Positions 1-11,944 of a stretch of 64,000 nucleotides of DNA are shown piece by piece; position 1 is the stretch's first letter, and each line of letters starts with the position of its first letter. Location: contig JAZBRS010000054.1 of NCBI GenBank assembly GCA_037176725.1, positions 15,022,001-15,086,000 on the forward strand, in the 5' to 3' direction. The stretch comes from Posidonia oceanica (lineage: Eukaryota > Streptophyta > Magnoliopsida > Alismatales > Posidoniaceae). The position numbers were made by a program, and so were the translations under genes. The notes under the pieces were generated by a model. That model was not told the origin of the DNA. It was given only the letters and a program-made list of their open reading frames with translations, and ran no database searches.

Positions 1-146
1 GCATTGTTTAGATTTTGCCACTGATCATTGAAACAACAAACACAAGACCAGAACGTAAACCATAAACCTAAAACTAGACACCTGACTCGCCAATAAAGAG
101 AAGACAACACCACCTAATAGTTTCTAAACAAACAAATCTTTTACTT
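1..146. other. Flank of the solo LTR, no gene seen
   Basis: AT-rich sequence without a convincing reading frame. It is the left side of the site into which the solo LTR inserted; the same flank resumes at 3863. Confidence 0.5.
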
Positions 147-151
147 GTTAT
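147..151. repeat. Target-site duplication GTTAT (left)
   Basis: GTTAT directly precedes the TG that opens the solo LTR and recurs at 3858-3862 directly after its terminal CA. A perfect 5-bp duplication is the usual integrase footprint of Ty3/Gypsy elements. Confidence 0.85.
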
Positions 152-284
152 TGTAGACACCTTACTTTTGACTCTTGTTTAATAACTCTCTCTATAGAAT
201 GAAAACCTAGAAAACCCCTACCAAAAAAAAAAAAGTAAAAGCTAAAACTTAGAAAACCTACTCACAGAACCTAGAAAACCTATT

Positions 285-515
285 CCTAAAATCCTAGGAA
301 TCTCTACATAAAACCTAGGTTAAACCCTAGAACCAAAACTTAGAAAATCTAGATTAAAACCCTAGAAACCCTAGGTTAAAATCCTAGAACCAGAACACTA
401 CAAACCCTAACCTTCCTCTCACCTAAACCCTAGAAACCCTAGGATCACAAACCTTAGAAATCCTAAGATCACACACCCTAAACCCTAAACCCTACAAAAC
501 CTAGAAAAACCCTAG
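285..515. repeat. AAACCCTA-rich stretch inside the solo LTR
   Basis: Many scattered copies of AAACCCTA and one-base variants, including two in a row near 475-495, resembling the plant telomere unit TTTAGGG. Element 1 LTRs hold a shorter TTAGGGTTTTAGGG stretch near 18225 and 37425, so this belongs to the LTR family and does not mark a chromosome end. Confidence 0.6.
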
Positions 516-565
516 TCACACTCACACAAATCCATTCACAAGCCCACACAAGCCCAAGCCCAAAC

Positions 566-830
566 CTTCCTTTTTTCTTTTTTTCTTTTCTTCTTCTTCT
601 TCTTTTTCTTCTTCTTCTTCTTCTCCTTCCTTTTTTCTCTTTTTTTCTTCTTTCTTTTCCACCAGGCCCAGCCCACTCCCTTCCTCTTCTTCCTTTTTTC
701 TTTTTCCTTCCTTCTCACAGCCCAGTCCACCTTCTTCTTCCTTCTCTTCTTCTTTTTCTTCTTCCTCCCTGTAGGCCCACAACCACACCTTCCTCCTTCT
801 TCTTCCTTCTTTTCCCTCCACCGTAGCATC
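566..830 (+). repeat. Long pyrimidine (CTT/TTC) tract
   Basis: About 260 bp that are almost all C and T on the plus strand, broken by AGCCCA-type words. The lysine/glutamate-rich frames on the other strand come from base composition. It lies in the probable promoter half of the solo LTR, where CT-rich tracts are common in plant promoters; a role here is inference. Confidence 0.6.
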
Positions 831-3524
831 TTCAAAATCACCCCATTAACACCCACACGACCTCCCCAACACTCCACCTCCCCTTCCGACTTACTGCCAG
901 TCCCTTCCCACACTAACTACCTCCTCCACTAGCCTCCTCTCCTGTGTCTCACCACCGCCTCCCAATCCCACTGACACCACTTACTACCTCTGACCACTTT
1001 CCACTCACCTCTGTGCCCAACACCCCCAGCAGATGCAATCTAATTCACTTCACCGCACCACTTCACTCACTTCCACTCCTCAGCAACTGAGAGCACTCAC
1101 AGAGAACCCATTTTCCCGTTTCTCCACCCACTAAAACCTCCACCAAAATTCTCCCTCACGCAGCCTCCCAATCACCCCCTGACCACGCCTCCATCTCCCT
1201 CAGCCCTCCATGATCACCAGAGAGAGCCACAACCTAAGGACTCTTTTTTTTTGAAATCCAGGTCAGAGCGGGAAAGTGAGCAATTAGCTAGCTCCAGGTC
1301 TTCTCCGACACTCCTGCAATTCCTCCGGATCACGCCAGCAGCCCGCCGACGCCAGCAGCGCACCCACCACCTGCAGCACCTCCAGCGCACCCACCTGAGG
1401 TCGGCAGACCACTCCAAGCACGCGTGCAGGTAACGGACGTTGCCTTTATTTTCATTTTGGCCCATTCTTGCTTCCTAGCCTGTTAATTGTTAGTTTAGGG
1501 TCGTATTTTACTTTTCGTGCTTCGCTGGCCTTCGTCTTCGTCTCCGGTGCCGTTCACTGACCGGAACTGAGTGCCACGTCGCTTTAGCCAGCTCCGCTCC
1601 TCCAGACAGCACCTGGATCACCATCGGACCTCCAGCGACTCGTTCCAGCGCTGACCGAGCCCTTCCATTGCCTCCAGCGACCGGCCTACCTGCAGCTGCA
1701 TCTACAACCATTCGCCAACGTCGACAGAGCAGCTCCGCCACCGCCGCGCGCCGCTCAGGCCTCCTGCACCTCCGAACAGACCCTCCCCAGCTTTTGGAGG
1801 CCTTCGCTTGGCCTGAAGCTTGCCGGACCACCGTAGCAACACTCCTCTTCTCCGGCGCCGTCCCATAGAGCCTGCAGATCACTGTGGCACTGTAGTGACT
1901 TTAATTTAAATGTTTTGATTTTAATTTTCGTTATTGCATTGAAATTAAGTCCAGAAGTTTATTTTCGTCTCATTAAGGTCCTAGTTTGATTGAAAATCAT
2001 TTAATTAAGTTTTAAAACTATACTGCATTACAAATAACTCCTACATGTTTGATTTATTGTATTTCAGTCCAATTTACTTTGAGCTGTCATTTCAATGCAA
2101 TTTTAAAATCTTATTACATTGTAATAAAGTCCTGTAAGTTTGTTTTATTGCATTGTAATCTAGTTTACTTTGAACTGTCATTTAAATGCAATTTTAAAAC
2201 CATATTACATTGTAATAAAGTCCTGTGATTAAATTTTATTACATTTAAGTCCTATTTGCATCCATACATCATTTAAGTTGCATTTTTAACCATATTGCAT
2301 TGCAATAAAGTCCAATAGTTTTTTAAATTGCATATGAGTCCTAATTTTAAACTATTGCTTGTTTTCATGCCTGTTTTACTTTGCATTTTAAACCCTGCAG
2401 TTTATTCTAATTGCATGCAAGTCCAAATGCTTAATTTCTACATGCATTCACATCTTGCTTTGTATTTGCAATAAAACCCAACAGTTAGGTCTAATTGCCT
2501 GTTAGTTCTAAATTTCAACTTTTGCATGCTTGCATGTTTCTTTTACATTGTACTTAGGTGCAGCATGTTTTCAAAACTACATGTAGGTCCATACCTTGCT
2601 CTATTACATGCATATCTTTTAATTAATGTTGCATTCTACCCATGCTTGCCTTCTACATTGCTGCATTAGTTTTTATCATGCCTTTACCTTGTTGCATTGC
2701 ATTTTACCATGACATCGCATGTAGGCCCCTGTAGTTTACTTTAATTGCATTTAGGTCCCTGCATTTGCACTTTTGCATGCATTGCATCCTTATGGCATTG
2801 CATATAGCCCCCTTGCACTTTTATAGTATAAACGGCCTCATTGCATGTAGAACTCCCTGTATTGCATGCATACATTGACATTTTGCATTTATACCCCCAT
2901 TTAGATCACTATTGCATCAGTATAGGTTGCATCTGTCCCTTGATCCATCTGATTTGATTCCTGAATAACTTTTGATCAGACCGTTGGATCTTCACGATCT
3001 AACTATCCTAGTCTTCCTAGTTGAATGATCTTTCATTCTAACCAAAGTTATTTCAGATCAGGCATCAAATACTCAAGTTATGCCCACCTGAATCATTGCA
3101 TATCACTTATTACCTTACAACTTGTACTGCATGCATCGTTTTCGTGACCTGTTTTCTCGTGCATATAGATTAGGATTTTCTGTTCCTGTTTTGTTTCCCC
3201 TTTGCATGTTGCTCTATGCATTGTGTGGTTTTATCTGAGGTTCTGCTTTTCGCCTGCATTGCATTTAGGACAGTGATGCTTACTGTCTGGAGTTCTTACG
3301 AACCAGGGCATGCCCCGTTCGGAACACTAACAGCGCTGCTGAGTACATAGATTGCACGTTTAATTCCCTGCACGCACATTATAGCACTTTGTGTATACAT
3401 TTGGGCATGTAATAAAAACATACATGGCATTTAGGCATTTAAAGTATGTGTAGAGCATTCATAACATAGCATAGCATTCCTCGCCCCTCCGGCGTGGAGT
3501 TAGGCAAGTATTGCCAATAATCCT

Positions 3525-3660
3525 ACAAATGCGAGCGAGATTAGCCAAGAAAGACAGATTCCAGACGTGTCAGGAGTGTTTAACACCTTCTCCGCACGTA
3601 ACAGGAGTCCTTACCCTTTCTCTAGCCTGTAATGATCGTTTTGCTCTCGTCCTTGGCACG
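3525..3660 (+). promoter_or_regulatory. Conserved LTR block with a potential RNA hairpin
   Basis: This block (core CGTAACAGGAGTCCTTACCC) recurs in reverse complement in both element 1 LTRs (about 13995-14100 and 33195-33300) and both element 2 LTRs (about 40495-40575 and 59870-59950), although the LTRs otherwise differ. Beside the core is a possible stem-loop with GTG/CAC and an outer 3-bp stem that is GGA/TCC here and GGG/CCC in element 1. It lies 200-330 nt before the LTR 3' end, so probably in R or U5. Confidence 0.6.
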
Positions 3661-3857
3661 AGTCATACATTTTGCATAGCATTGCATTCATTTGTATGTT
3701 TTCTTGTATTTCCCCGATTTTCCTCGTTTACCGATTGAATAGACTAGGTGGCGACTCCGTTTTACTTTATCTTTTGTTTTCCTCTTCGCCGTTCTTCCGT
3801 GAAAGCTTCTCTCTTTTGGACCCTCGCCGGTCCGGATCCCAAGGTGAGATAATCACA

Positions 3858-3862
3858 GTTAT
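3858..3862. repeat. Target-site duplication GTTAT (right)
   Basis: Matches 147-151 exactly and follows the terminal CA of the solo LTR. Confidence 0.85.
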
Positions 3863-4690
3863 CATCTAAGGTTTCATGAGGCATTATGTGCATAAGTTTT
3901 ATATTAATCTTGACACCCAGGAAATAAAAAATTAAATTTAAAAATATAGTTTATTATTGCCTTTCTAGCTGTGTACCCAAACCTAATGTAAAACTGCAAT
4001 TCCTTGATTCTAGGAATGTATATATTATGTTATTAACCACAAAAATATTCAACTGTTATTTGTATGGAGCTACAATTGTGTCTTTTTTTGAGATATAGTT
4101 AATGGGTCTGCACATCCATTTGGTGATAATGGCACACCATACAATGCATAGGCAGTCAGGACACTTGGCAGTGCATTCAGCAAAATCCACATAATTTACA
4201 CATATTTTGACAGCCCGTTTATTTTATTCATGTGTATCCATTCACAACTGTAGCAGCCAAGTGATTGGCACTCTGAGAGGCTAAAAGAGCATTTGACTGA
4301 TCAAACTGGGACTGCATGGTGTAAAACAGCTACATTTAGTTCTTGTAAGAAATAACATGGATTTGTAAAAAAAACTTGTAATTTCCAAAGCAAATTGGAA
4401 ATGGGAAGCATAGTTTTTATCTGACCATGAAAAGGTTTAAACAAATATCTACATTAAATCAAAAAAACTTATAGATTCATATTATATACTGTTGTTGTAA
4501 GTTGAGGATGCTACAATACTAATTACGCAAATTCAGCATCAAATACTAATACTATAATGGTGGTATTTGCTATAATGTCCCTTTGCACCATGTGACAAAG
4601 TCTCGTATCAGAAATAAGTGACTTATTAAAAAAATATGGGTCCCAAGCTAGTTTCATATATTGTAGATGGAATGATGTTTTTTCAGGAGA
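3863..4690. other. AT-rich stretch without a gene
   Basis: No reading frame, RNA gene or repeat could be supported. It is the right flank of the solo LTR and may include the far end of the CACTA element, but no CACTA terminal motif was found. Confidence 0.4.
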
Positions 4691-5479
4691 ATTAAAAGTT
4701 TATACTAACCTGCACTTTATCTGTCTTAACTGTTGTTCTTTCTTTCGACTTGCTGCCTTCAAGCATCTCGGTTAACAGAATGGTTAGCCTGTTCGTCATA
4801 TGCGCGTATACCCTTGCAAGCATTGTTTGACGTTTTAATTCACCTTCTAAGCTTTTGAATGTTTTTAATGTCAAGAGTGTTGTACATTATACTTCTCTAT
4901 AATTTTCTCTCAGTTAGTGAAGACGTTGTAGATGTCCTTTTCTCGTTTCTCGTTTCTCAATTTACACATTAATATAGAGTAATCGTCATTGTTCATCTCA
5001 GTTCTCATAGCTTTTTTCTTACCTTGTTGTTTCTTTACACATAATGCTAATCAACTAAGAATATTACTTTCATTTATTTTCTCAAACTTCATGTACTCAC
5101 ACTACTGTTTTTTTATTTGATATCATTTAACTCTCCGAATTTATTTGATTTTTTCACCATTGCCTATATCATCGTTGTTCCTATTCTTTTATTTCATGTT
5201 AGGTTTACGACAATAAGTTTCTTGCATTTAGATCTTTTATTACAAGCTTAATTTATTTTCTATGTTGTCATATATTTTTTTTCAAGAATAAGATAATTTT
5301 ATTGAGTTAAGAAAAGCTTAAACTCTTCAAATTGAGAGAAGTAGCAAAGTTGTTCCATTAGGCATGGACTATTTGAAATTTCTAATTGTAAACTAACAAT
5401 AACATATGTAAGATGCTAAAGATGGTGTCATATAATATGTTTCTCTGCATTTTAATAAAAATAAAATATCAACATAAAA

Positions 5480-6620
5480 AAATATCCTTACCAACTCAGT
5501 TCGAAGGTCGTTGTGGCTTCTTAATCCGCTCTAGAACAAATTTCTTGCTTTCCGCGGTTTGTCTTCCCCATCGCGGACCTTTTTTGGAACTCTGCATCTA
5601 TGGTAAAAAGATCGTAGAGTCCATTCTACCTACTTTTAACATTAAACAACAATATATATGTTAATTCTAATATATACAACAATAAACACAATTTCAATTT
5701 AGTATAAACATTAATTACCTCTCCAGTGTATACCAAGGTGGAGAAAATGCCTTCGCTGTCTGATAATCATTGTGAGGCTCAGGACATATTGCCAATGCAT
5801 CTGTCCTTGCCCTATAGTCAATATCGTTCATCCTTTTCTTAATTAATTTTGTAAAGGAACATGATAATCCTCCTTGGTACACCTAAGTGAAAGAGTAAAC
5901 TTGTTGTGTATAAATCCAACATCATTGTTAATTTAATATACTAATTGCTTACACTAATGATAAAGATAAGAATTACTTATTACTAACAACGCATCAAACA
6001 TTCTTTCCTTCTCATCCAAATGCAAATGCGTCCATCGGTACTCGATGGTCGATGCATAAGATCTAAACTTTTTTGTAATCTCGGACAAGATCCTGTTACT
6101 CCTCTTGAAGTTACTACATTTAAATCAAGTTAAGTACAGAAAATAGATAATATGTTGACTAACACCAAATTAAAAAGAAAAATTAGTTACCCATTTGACA
6201 TCAGCTCTAGAATGGGTCGTGGTCTCTAAGAAACTTCATATCCTTCTTGTTCTTGTTGTTAATTTTCATTAAAATTACACATATGTTAGTTAGTATATTT
6301 AATAAAGACTAAAAAACTATAATTTCATTATATTAATTACCTGTTACTGTTGGAGAGGGAGACAACAACTCAGGCCGGACCTGACGTGCAACACTACTCT
6401 GTGGAGTAGTACTATGCCTAATCACAAAAGGGAAGGTAGGAGCCTGAACCAAAGTGGTCGAAGGTGTCCACCCTGCTCCACGTAGTGGCACACCCTGTGA
6501 GCACATGCACTCAATCAACTGAGCACTTGTGAAAGTGCTAGGATTGATCTCTCAATCCTTCGATGAACCACGTCCACCGGAACCACTAAAGCATCGACCA
6601 CCTCTACCAAATCCAGCCAT
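5480..6620 (-). pseudogene. Second En/Spm-type gene (Transposase_24-like), broken
   Basis: The start is taken as the Met at 6620, which opens a Gly/Arg/Ser-rich N-terminus; an in-frame stop follows about 22 codons later. The frame continues through 6333 to a GT donor. Later exon-like pieces read EYRWTHLHLDEKERMFDALL (about 5990-6110) and a stretch ending AFSPPWYTLE (about 5720-5870, with AG and GT at its borders), then a lysine/arginine-rich piece (about 5480-5640) with another stop. This resembles the plant Ptta/En/Spm family that accompanies TNP2 transposases and is thought to bind subterminal repeats. Several stops make it non-functional. Confidence 0.6.
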
Positions 6621-6978
6621 CTAATACTATAAACAATATATTAAAATATTTACGTAAGATTTATCTAATTTGCTGAATAAACATGGAGCTAATATGAAAA
6701 CCATATCTGAATTTAAACAAGTTACTTGATGGTACCTACAAGTACAAGAACGCTGACAATGCTGAATAAGAAAGCCATGACGAACCTGAATTTAAACTAA
6801 GTTATTAGTTTTCTATATCATCTTAATTAGTTGGTATATATCAAAATTCAAAAACAAAAATTTATTAAAATAACAAATCAATGTGTTACTATCAGTATAT
6901 ATCTATAGAATGCAAGTGCAAAAAGAGTTTACAAAACAAAATAAAGAAGGTATATACCAAAATGACAAGAAAATCTCA

Positions 6979-9900
6979 TTAGTCTTCGTCACTATAGTCA
7001 ACAATCTCTTATTGTTCATTTTCTTCATCGTCTTCACCTTCATCTTCTAAAAATGTTCCTTCTTCATCTTCAGTTTGCCAGAACACTGAATTTGGTGGAA
7101 TTATAGAAACTTGATCAAGAACATTGTCTACAACTATTGGTTGTAGAGGCTCGTAGTCAGGTTAATACGAGTCTTCAAATTCGTTATTTGTAGCTTCACC
7201 AGCCAAAACAATGTAGACACGTACTTTGATCTTCATCATACTGAAAGATTCATCTTTGTTCCTCTTTCTTACAACTTGAGGTACATAGAAAACTTGATCA
7301 ACGTGTGAAGCTAACACAAATAGCTTCAATCTCCTCAAGTATTTAGTTGGTATAATGTGTACAATATCATGCCTGAAGTCGTGTGTGACTCCCTCCTTAG
7401 GATCATACCAATCATAAAGAAACAATATCACTTTATTTGCACCGAAGTATTCCAACTCGAGGATCTCTTTTAAGATACCATAATTGTCTGTATAGTCTTC
7501 TCCAAAACATGATCATTTCACCATAACTCCTGAATTTTGAGTAGTCAATCTCCCACCGTATTCTTGTGTGTGAAATCAATACCCATTTGCAAAGTAAACT
7601 CCATACGACTTTACTTGAAAAATATGACCATACGCTAAGTCCTTTAAGAGCTTTTCTTTAGGACAAGGATCAAATTGGTTTACATAACTTCTAAACCACT
7701 CAGGAAATGTCTTCTTGAATAAGTCCAAGATATCATCATCTTTTAGACTAGGGCGGTCGACCATTAATTGTTCTTTGAATTGCTTGCAATTGAAAATTTA
7801 GAACACAGTAAGATAATACATTATTTAAATTTATTGAATAGACATATCGAGAAAGATAGCAATAAATACTCGACAAAGGGTGACACTTCATCGTAATTGT
7901 CAAGAATATATAACTCTACAGCATCTTTCTCGCTCCGGGTCAGTAGACATTCTTTTGTCTTTCTAAAAGGACGAGCACTAGAACAAAAGATAGAAAGTAT
8001 ATCGTTTTGTTCCTCAACTCCTATATCATCATTCCTCTGTGCTTGATTATGCATTGTTTCAACCTCTGGTGAGAAATATCTAGACCAAAAAGTGACAACC
8101 TCTTCGAAGATATATTGTGCACTTATTGAACCTTCCACTCTATTCTTATTTTGAACTTTTCGTTTCAAGAAAAACATATACCTGTTAAAAATGTGGATAA
8201 ATTAAATAAAAGTATTTGCAATAACAAATGAAAAAACAAACTATCTTTAGAATAACATATACCTCTCGAAAGGATACATCCATCGATATTGCATTGGTCC
8301 ACCCACATTAGATTTGTAAGGCAAGTGGATCATGAGATGTTCCATCGAGTCAAAGAAAACAGGCGGAAATATCTTTTCAAGATTGCACGATATGAGAACA
8401 ATATTTCCCTCTAAAGTCTCCATGTCTTTCATAGACAATCTGGAGGAGCAAATGGCCTTGAAGAATTTGCTTAGATCTGTGAGTACGTCTACAATAGGCT
8501 TAGGCAACAAACCTTTAAATGCAATGGGAAGCAGTCTCTCCATAAATATATGACAATCGTGGCTTTTCATTCCCTTAAAAGTGTATTTCTTGAAATCCAC
8601 AAGTTTTGATATATTTGATACATATCCGTTTGGAAATTTCAAGTTGCTGACCCACTCATATACTCCCTTTATCTAATTCTTTTCGAGTGTGTACTTTCTC
8701 TTAACCATTTCAGTCTTTCCATAGAGTATGGTGCAAGTCCTTATGATTACAAAGCAACTTCAAATCTCTACGTGCATTCTCTATGTCCTTTGTCTTGCCC
8801 TTGACATCTAATACCGTGTAGAACACATTGTCAAATACATTCTTCTCGATATGCATGATGTCTAAGTTGTATCGAATTAAGAGCAACCAATACGGTAACT
8901 CCCAGAATATACTGATCTTCATCCAATTGTGAGTATTCCTGAATCCCTCTAACGTTTGTGGACCAACACCATGCCCAAATATGATCTGCACAAACTTTGA
9001 CAGTCGACTAAATAATTGCTCTCTCGATAATATGAGAGGTGAGTTGGACAATTCAACTGCATTCTTCTTAAAAGCTTGTTTCTGTCTTCGATATGGGTGA
9101 TCCATGGGCAAGAATTGATAATAATAGTCAAAGAAACATGGTTTGCGATCATATTGAAGCTGAAATGACTGTATGTTCATTAAAATAAGGACAGGTCATC
9201 TTTCCATGTGTACTCTAGCCAGACAACATCCCATATGCAGGGAAATCATTTATAGTTCAAAGCAAAGCAACCTTCAAGTTGAAAGTTTGCCGCTTGCATG
9301 CATCGTATGTCTCAACCCCAATGTCCCAAAGCATCTTCAACTCGTCTATAAGAGGCCTCAAGTACGCGTCATTGTGTTTTCCAGGATGACTTGGACTAGG
9401 AATGATTACACATAGAAGGAGGTAAATTGTATGATGTGATCATAACATGCCAACACGAGTAATCTTTTCCTTTACCAAGTGGATTGAATCCATCACTAGA
9501 AAGACCGACAATAACATTGCGATTTTCTATAGCAAATGAAGTGAAGGACTCCTTCAGGACTTGCCAACACTTGGTGTCAGAAAGATGCTCCATATCAATG
9601 TTCTGTGTATGACCTACATGCCATGTCATATCTTTTGTAGTCTCTCTGCAATAGTACAACCTCTTCAGTTTTGGTGCAAAAGGGAAATAACGAAGTACCT
9701 TCTGAGGTATACGTGTCTTTGAGTCATTTTTGTAACAGAGCTCATGACATTCTAGACACTCTAATTTGTCTTCATGTTCCTTGTAGTACAAGATGTGATG
9801 TTTTGAGCAAACATCAATCTTCACCTCTGCCAACCCCATCTTTCTCATCATCTTCTTCGTCTCATAGTAGTTCTTCGGTAATTCATGGTTCTTTGACAGC

Positions 9901-10434
9901 ATTTTCTTGATTTTACCTATCATGGCATCAAAACAGTTATCTGTCATGTTGTAGTCAATCTTCATAGTCGATAACTCAGACACTACCGATAACTTTGTGT
10001 AATTCTTGCAACCTGACCACATTGGTTCCTCTACCTTTCTTAACTCATAAAACTCTTGAGAATTCCCTATGTGGCTCTTCATCAGCGGATGCGTCGAAAT
10101 CAGGACCTGCCATATCCATCACCATGTCCACAATAGGATCCGTACTAACAGGAGCAACATTCCCATGACAAGGAAAAACTTCTCCATGTTTAAACCAGTA
10201 CTTGTAGCCTTCCATAAATCCCTTCTTACACAAATGTAATTCTACATCCCTTCTCGATTGTTTTTTCAGTAATGCACATTTTTTACAAGAACATATAATC
10301 CTTCCATCACTTTCCACAATACTGGGACTTTGACTATATACAAAATCCACAAACTCGTGAACGCTATGTAGAAAACTGATACACACTTTTGCATCCACAA
10401 CTCGTGTATACATCCAATCACGATGAGAAGACAT
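6979..10434 (-). pseudogene. CACTA transposase (TNP2 type), broken
   Basis: The Met at 10434 begins a transposase-associated N-terminal domain (DWMYTR, then a Cys-rich CSCKKC segment, to 10045). Next comes the TNP2/Transposase_21 core (9396-10082; LSSDGFNP, WHVMI) which continues at 8710-9400 (TINDFPAYGMLSG, YNLDIMHIEKNVFDN). A DUF4218 region follows (8247-8642 and 7821-8177), then a DUF4216 region (7576-7764 and 7162-7455), and an acidic tail ending DYSDED at 6979. The order and length are those of an En/Spm transposase with introns. A frame break near 9410 and two Trp-to-stop changes near 9223 and 9256, in a normally invariant stretch, show that it is dead. Confidence 0.88.
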
Positions 10435-10842
10435 TTCTTTCTACAAAAGAAAGTTACCATAAGATGTCTAGATTGAAAAAAAAAAAAACATGATGAGAAA
10501 TCAAGAAACATGTGCAAATCAAGATGATGTTGCTATGGCAAATGTACTCTTCGATGGAATAGACAAGAAACCCATGTAGTCGAGCTTCTTGAGCTTTCCA
10601 AGTCGAGAAACAATTAAAATAGTCATGACAATGTGTAGACACCCTAATAAGACGCCTAGTCGGCAGATTTCTTTGGAAGCTTGCTTGGATTGCGGTACAG
10701 CGGATCCCCACCTCTAACCCAGACCAAACCCTCCAATCTAGACCTAAACTCCACCTAAGCCTACCCAAACCTTACCTAAGCCTTAGCCTAAGTCCACCCA
10801 AAAAAGCAAAGTAAAAAACATCTAAAATCCACTTCAGGTCGT

Positions 10843-10980
10843 TGGATGCTGGATATGCCTGCGTCTTATGTAAGATGCAGGAAATTCAGCGTCTAACACT
10901 GCCTGCATCCTTGGGGCGTTAGACGCTACTTGAGGCTGCGTCCAACATTGGACGCAGCTCAGGTACGCGTCCTACACACC
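10843..10980. repeat. Stem-loop cluster, diverged copy
   Basis: Four stem-loops with 9-nt arms close to GTTGGACGC and GCGTCCAAC around 10-nt loops, in two pairs separated by about 20 nt. They follow the same plan as the clusters in the element 2 LTRs but have more arm mismatches, so this copy is older or from another subfamily. Confidence 0.65.
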
Positions 10981-10983
10981 AAG

Positions 10984-11063
10984 GACTGCAGACAGTTGCC
11001 TTGAGCTCCCCTGACACCCCCATGACTGCAGACAGTTGCCTTGAGCTCCCCTGACACCCCCAT
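10984..11063 (+). repeat. Tandem duplication of a 40-bp unit
   Basis: The unit starting GACTGCAGACAGTTGCC occurs at 10984-11023 and again, without change, at 11024-11063. It is a recent local duplication inside the LTR fragment. Confidence 0.85.
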
Positions 11064-11576
11064 GACTTCGCCCATGCCTCTGGCAACCACCCACGACCTT
11101 GATCCCATGCTGTCCTACCCTGCCACGACCTACCACCATGCCCTGCAACCCATGACCTCTACAGCCTTAACCAGAAAATCCACAGCAACCGAACCCATTC
11201 GGGTGATGCAACACAATTCCAAAAAAGAACAGGAGGGCAAACCAGAGAGAATTCAGCCTCCTCGAAGCGACCCTCAGCCTCCTCTCGTGCGAGAGAGACC
11301 CCCTTGAGTGTTCCCCAGCAACTAGGCCGCGAGTAATCATCATCTCGCCCACGCTAAAGATGAAGCTACTGGAACTCCTGTTGTACCTCTTAGCAAAAGA
11401 AACCAGGAGTCCAAGGTGAATCTCAAAGGGCATGATCTCCAAGAAGTGGCCGAAGCCCATCCCTGCAAGTCTCGCCCGCTGGAACTCTGGGAGGTTGATG
11501 TACGTCTCATGCAAATCCTCCTAGCTAGAGCGCGTCCGGCTCGACAATGGCATCTAGCATAAAAGATAACATTAAA

Positions 11577-11690
11577 ACATTAGTAACTTAATAACATTAA
11601 AACATTAGTAACTTAATAATAATCAAGGCATTAGCAACTTAATAACAATCAAGGCATTAGCAACTTAATAACAATAAAAGCAAAAAACAC
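11577..11690. repeat. Short tandem repeat in an intron
   Basis: Two copies of a unit containing ACATTAGTAACTTAATAA are followed by about three copies of a related unit containing GGCATTAGCAACTTAATAA, each roughly 26 bp. They lie in the proposed intron 2 of the truncated PMD-like gene. Confidence 0.7.
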
Positions 11691-11944
11691 ATAAAATAAC
11701 CTCACCTGTCCTAACTCTGCGAGCTCTAACGCTATACGGGCTCTCCTAGGAGGAGAGGGGACCGCACCTGAATCAGGAACACCCCCGTCACCAACCTCAG
11801 GCTGGACAGGAGACGGTGCACGTGGACGCCTCGCCCGGAGCTTGCGGGGACGAGAGGAGCTCGCCTTTGCAGTGGAAGGACCGGCCTCGTCCCTCCTCGT
11901 CAGAAGCCCTGAAAGGGTGTCACAGGCAGAGCATAGTCAGTTAA

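Larger units (their letters stand above)
152..3857 (+). mobile_element. Solo LTR of a Tat/Ogre-like Ty3/Gypsy element
   Basis: It opens with TGTAGACACC, as the element 2 LTR does in its sense direction, and closes with CA. It is flanked by GTTAT at 147-151 and 3858-3862. Within it come AAACCCTA motifs, a long pyrimidine tract, a GC-rich exon-like block (about 1250-1880) holding a CAG|GTAACG donor-like site at 1430, then T-rich sequence. Near the 3' end it carries the conserved block shared with the other LTRs (3525-3660) and a GGTGGCGACTCCG motif (3747-3759). No internal region follows, so this looks like the product of recombination between two LTRs. It has no coding capacity; the short arginine-rich frames in the GC-rich block are not credible genes. 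Confidence 0.88.
4690..10620 (-). mobile_element. Decayed CACTA (En/Spm) DNA transposon
   Basis: Two adjacent minus-strand genes form the standard CACTA pair: a TNP2-type transposase (10434 to 6979) and a second En/Spm-type gene (6620 to about 5480, perhaps extending to a short lysine-rich frame at 4692-4874). I could not find the CACTA/TAGTG termini or a 3-bp target duplication. The right end may have been removed where a broken LTR begins at 10634, so the limits given are only those of recognisable content. Confidence 0.75.
10634..11306 (+). mobile_element. Truncated LTR fragment related to the element 2 LTR
   Basis: It opens TGTAGACACCC, as the element 2 LTR does in its sense direction, then has a CT-rich segment and stem-loops of the TTGGACGC/GCGTCCAA type (10843-10980). 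The 3' half of an LTR (conserved block, terminal CA) is missing and the right border is approximate. It separates the CACTA remnant from the damaged PMD-like gene. Confidence 0.6.

Noticed and set aside
285..515. Interstitial telomere or chromosome end
   Set aside because: AAACCCTA motifs are scattered and imperfect and lie inside a complete LTR bounded by target duplications.
522..913. Lys/Glu-rich proteins on the minus strand
   Set aside because: Shadow of a pyrimidine tract on the plus strand.
4100..5110. CACTA terminal inverted repeat at the left end
   Set aside because: A CACTACTG word at 5100 has no TAGTG partner at the right end and lies next to coding remnants, so it was not accepted as a terminus.
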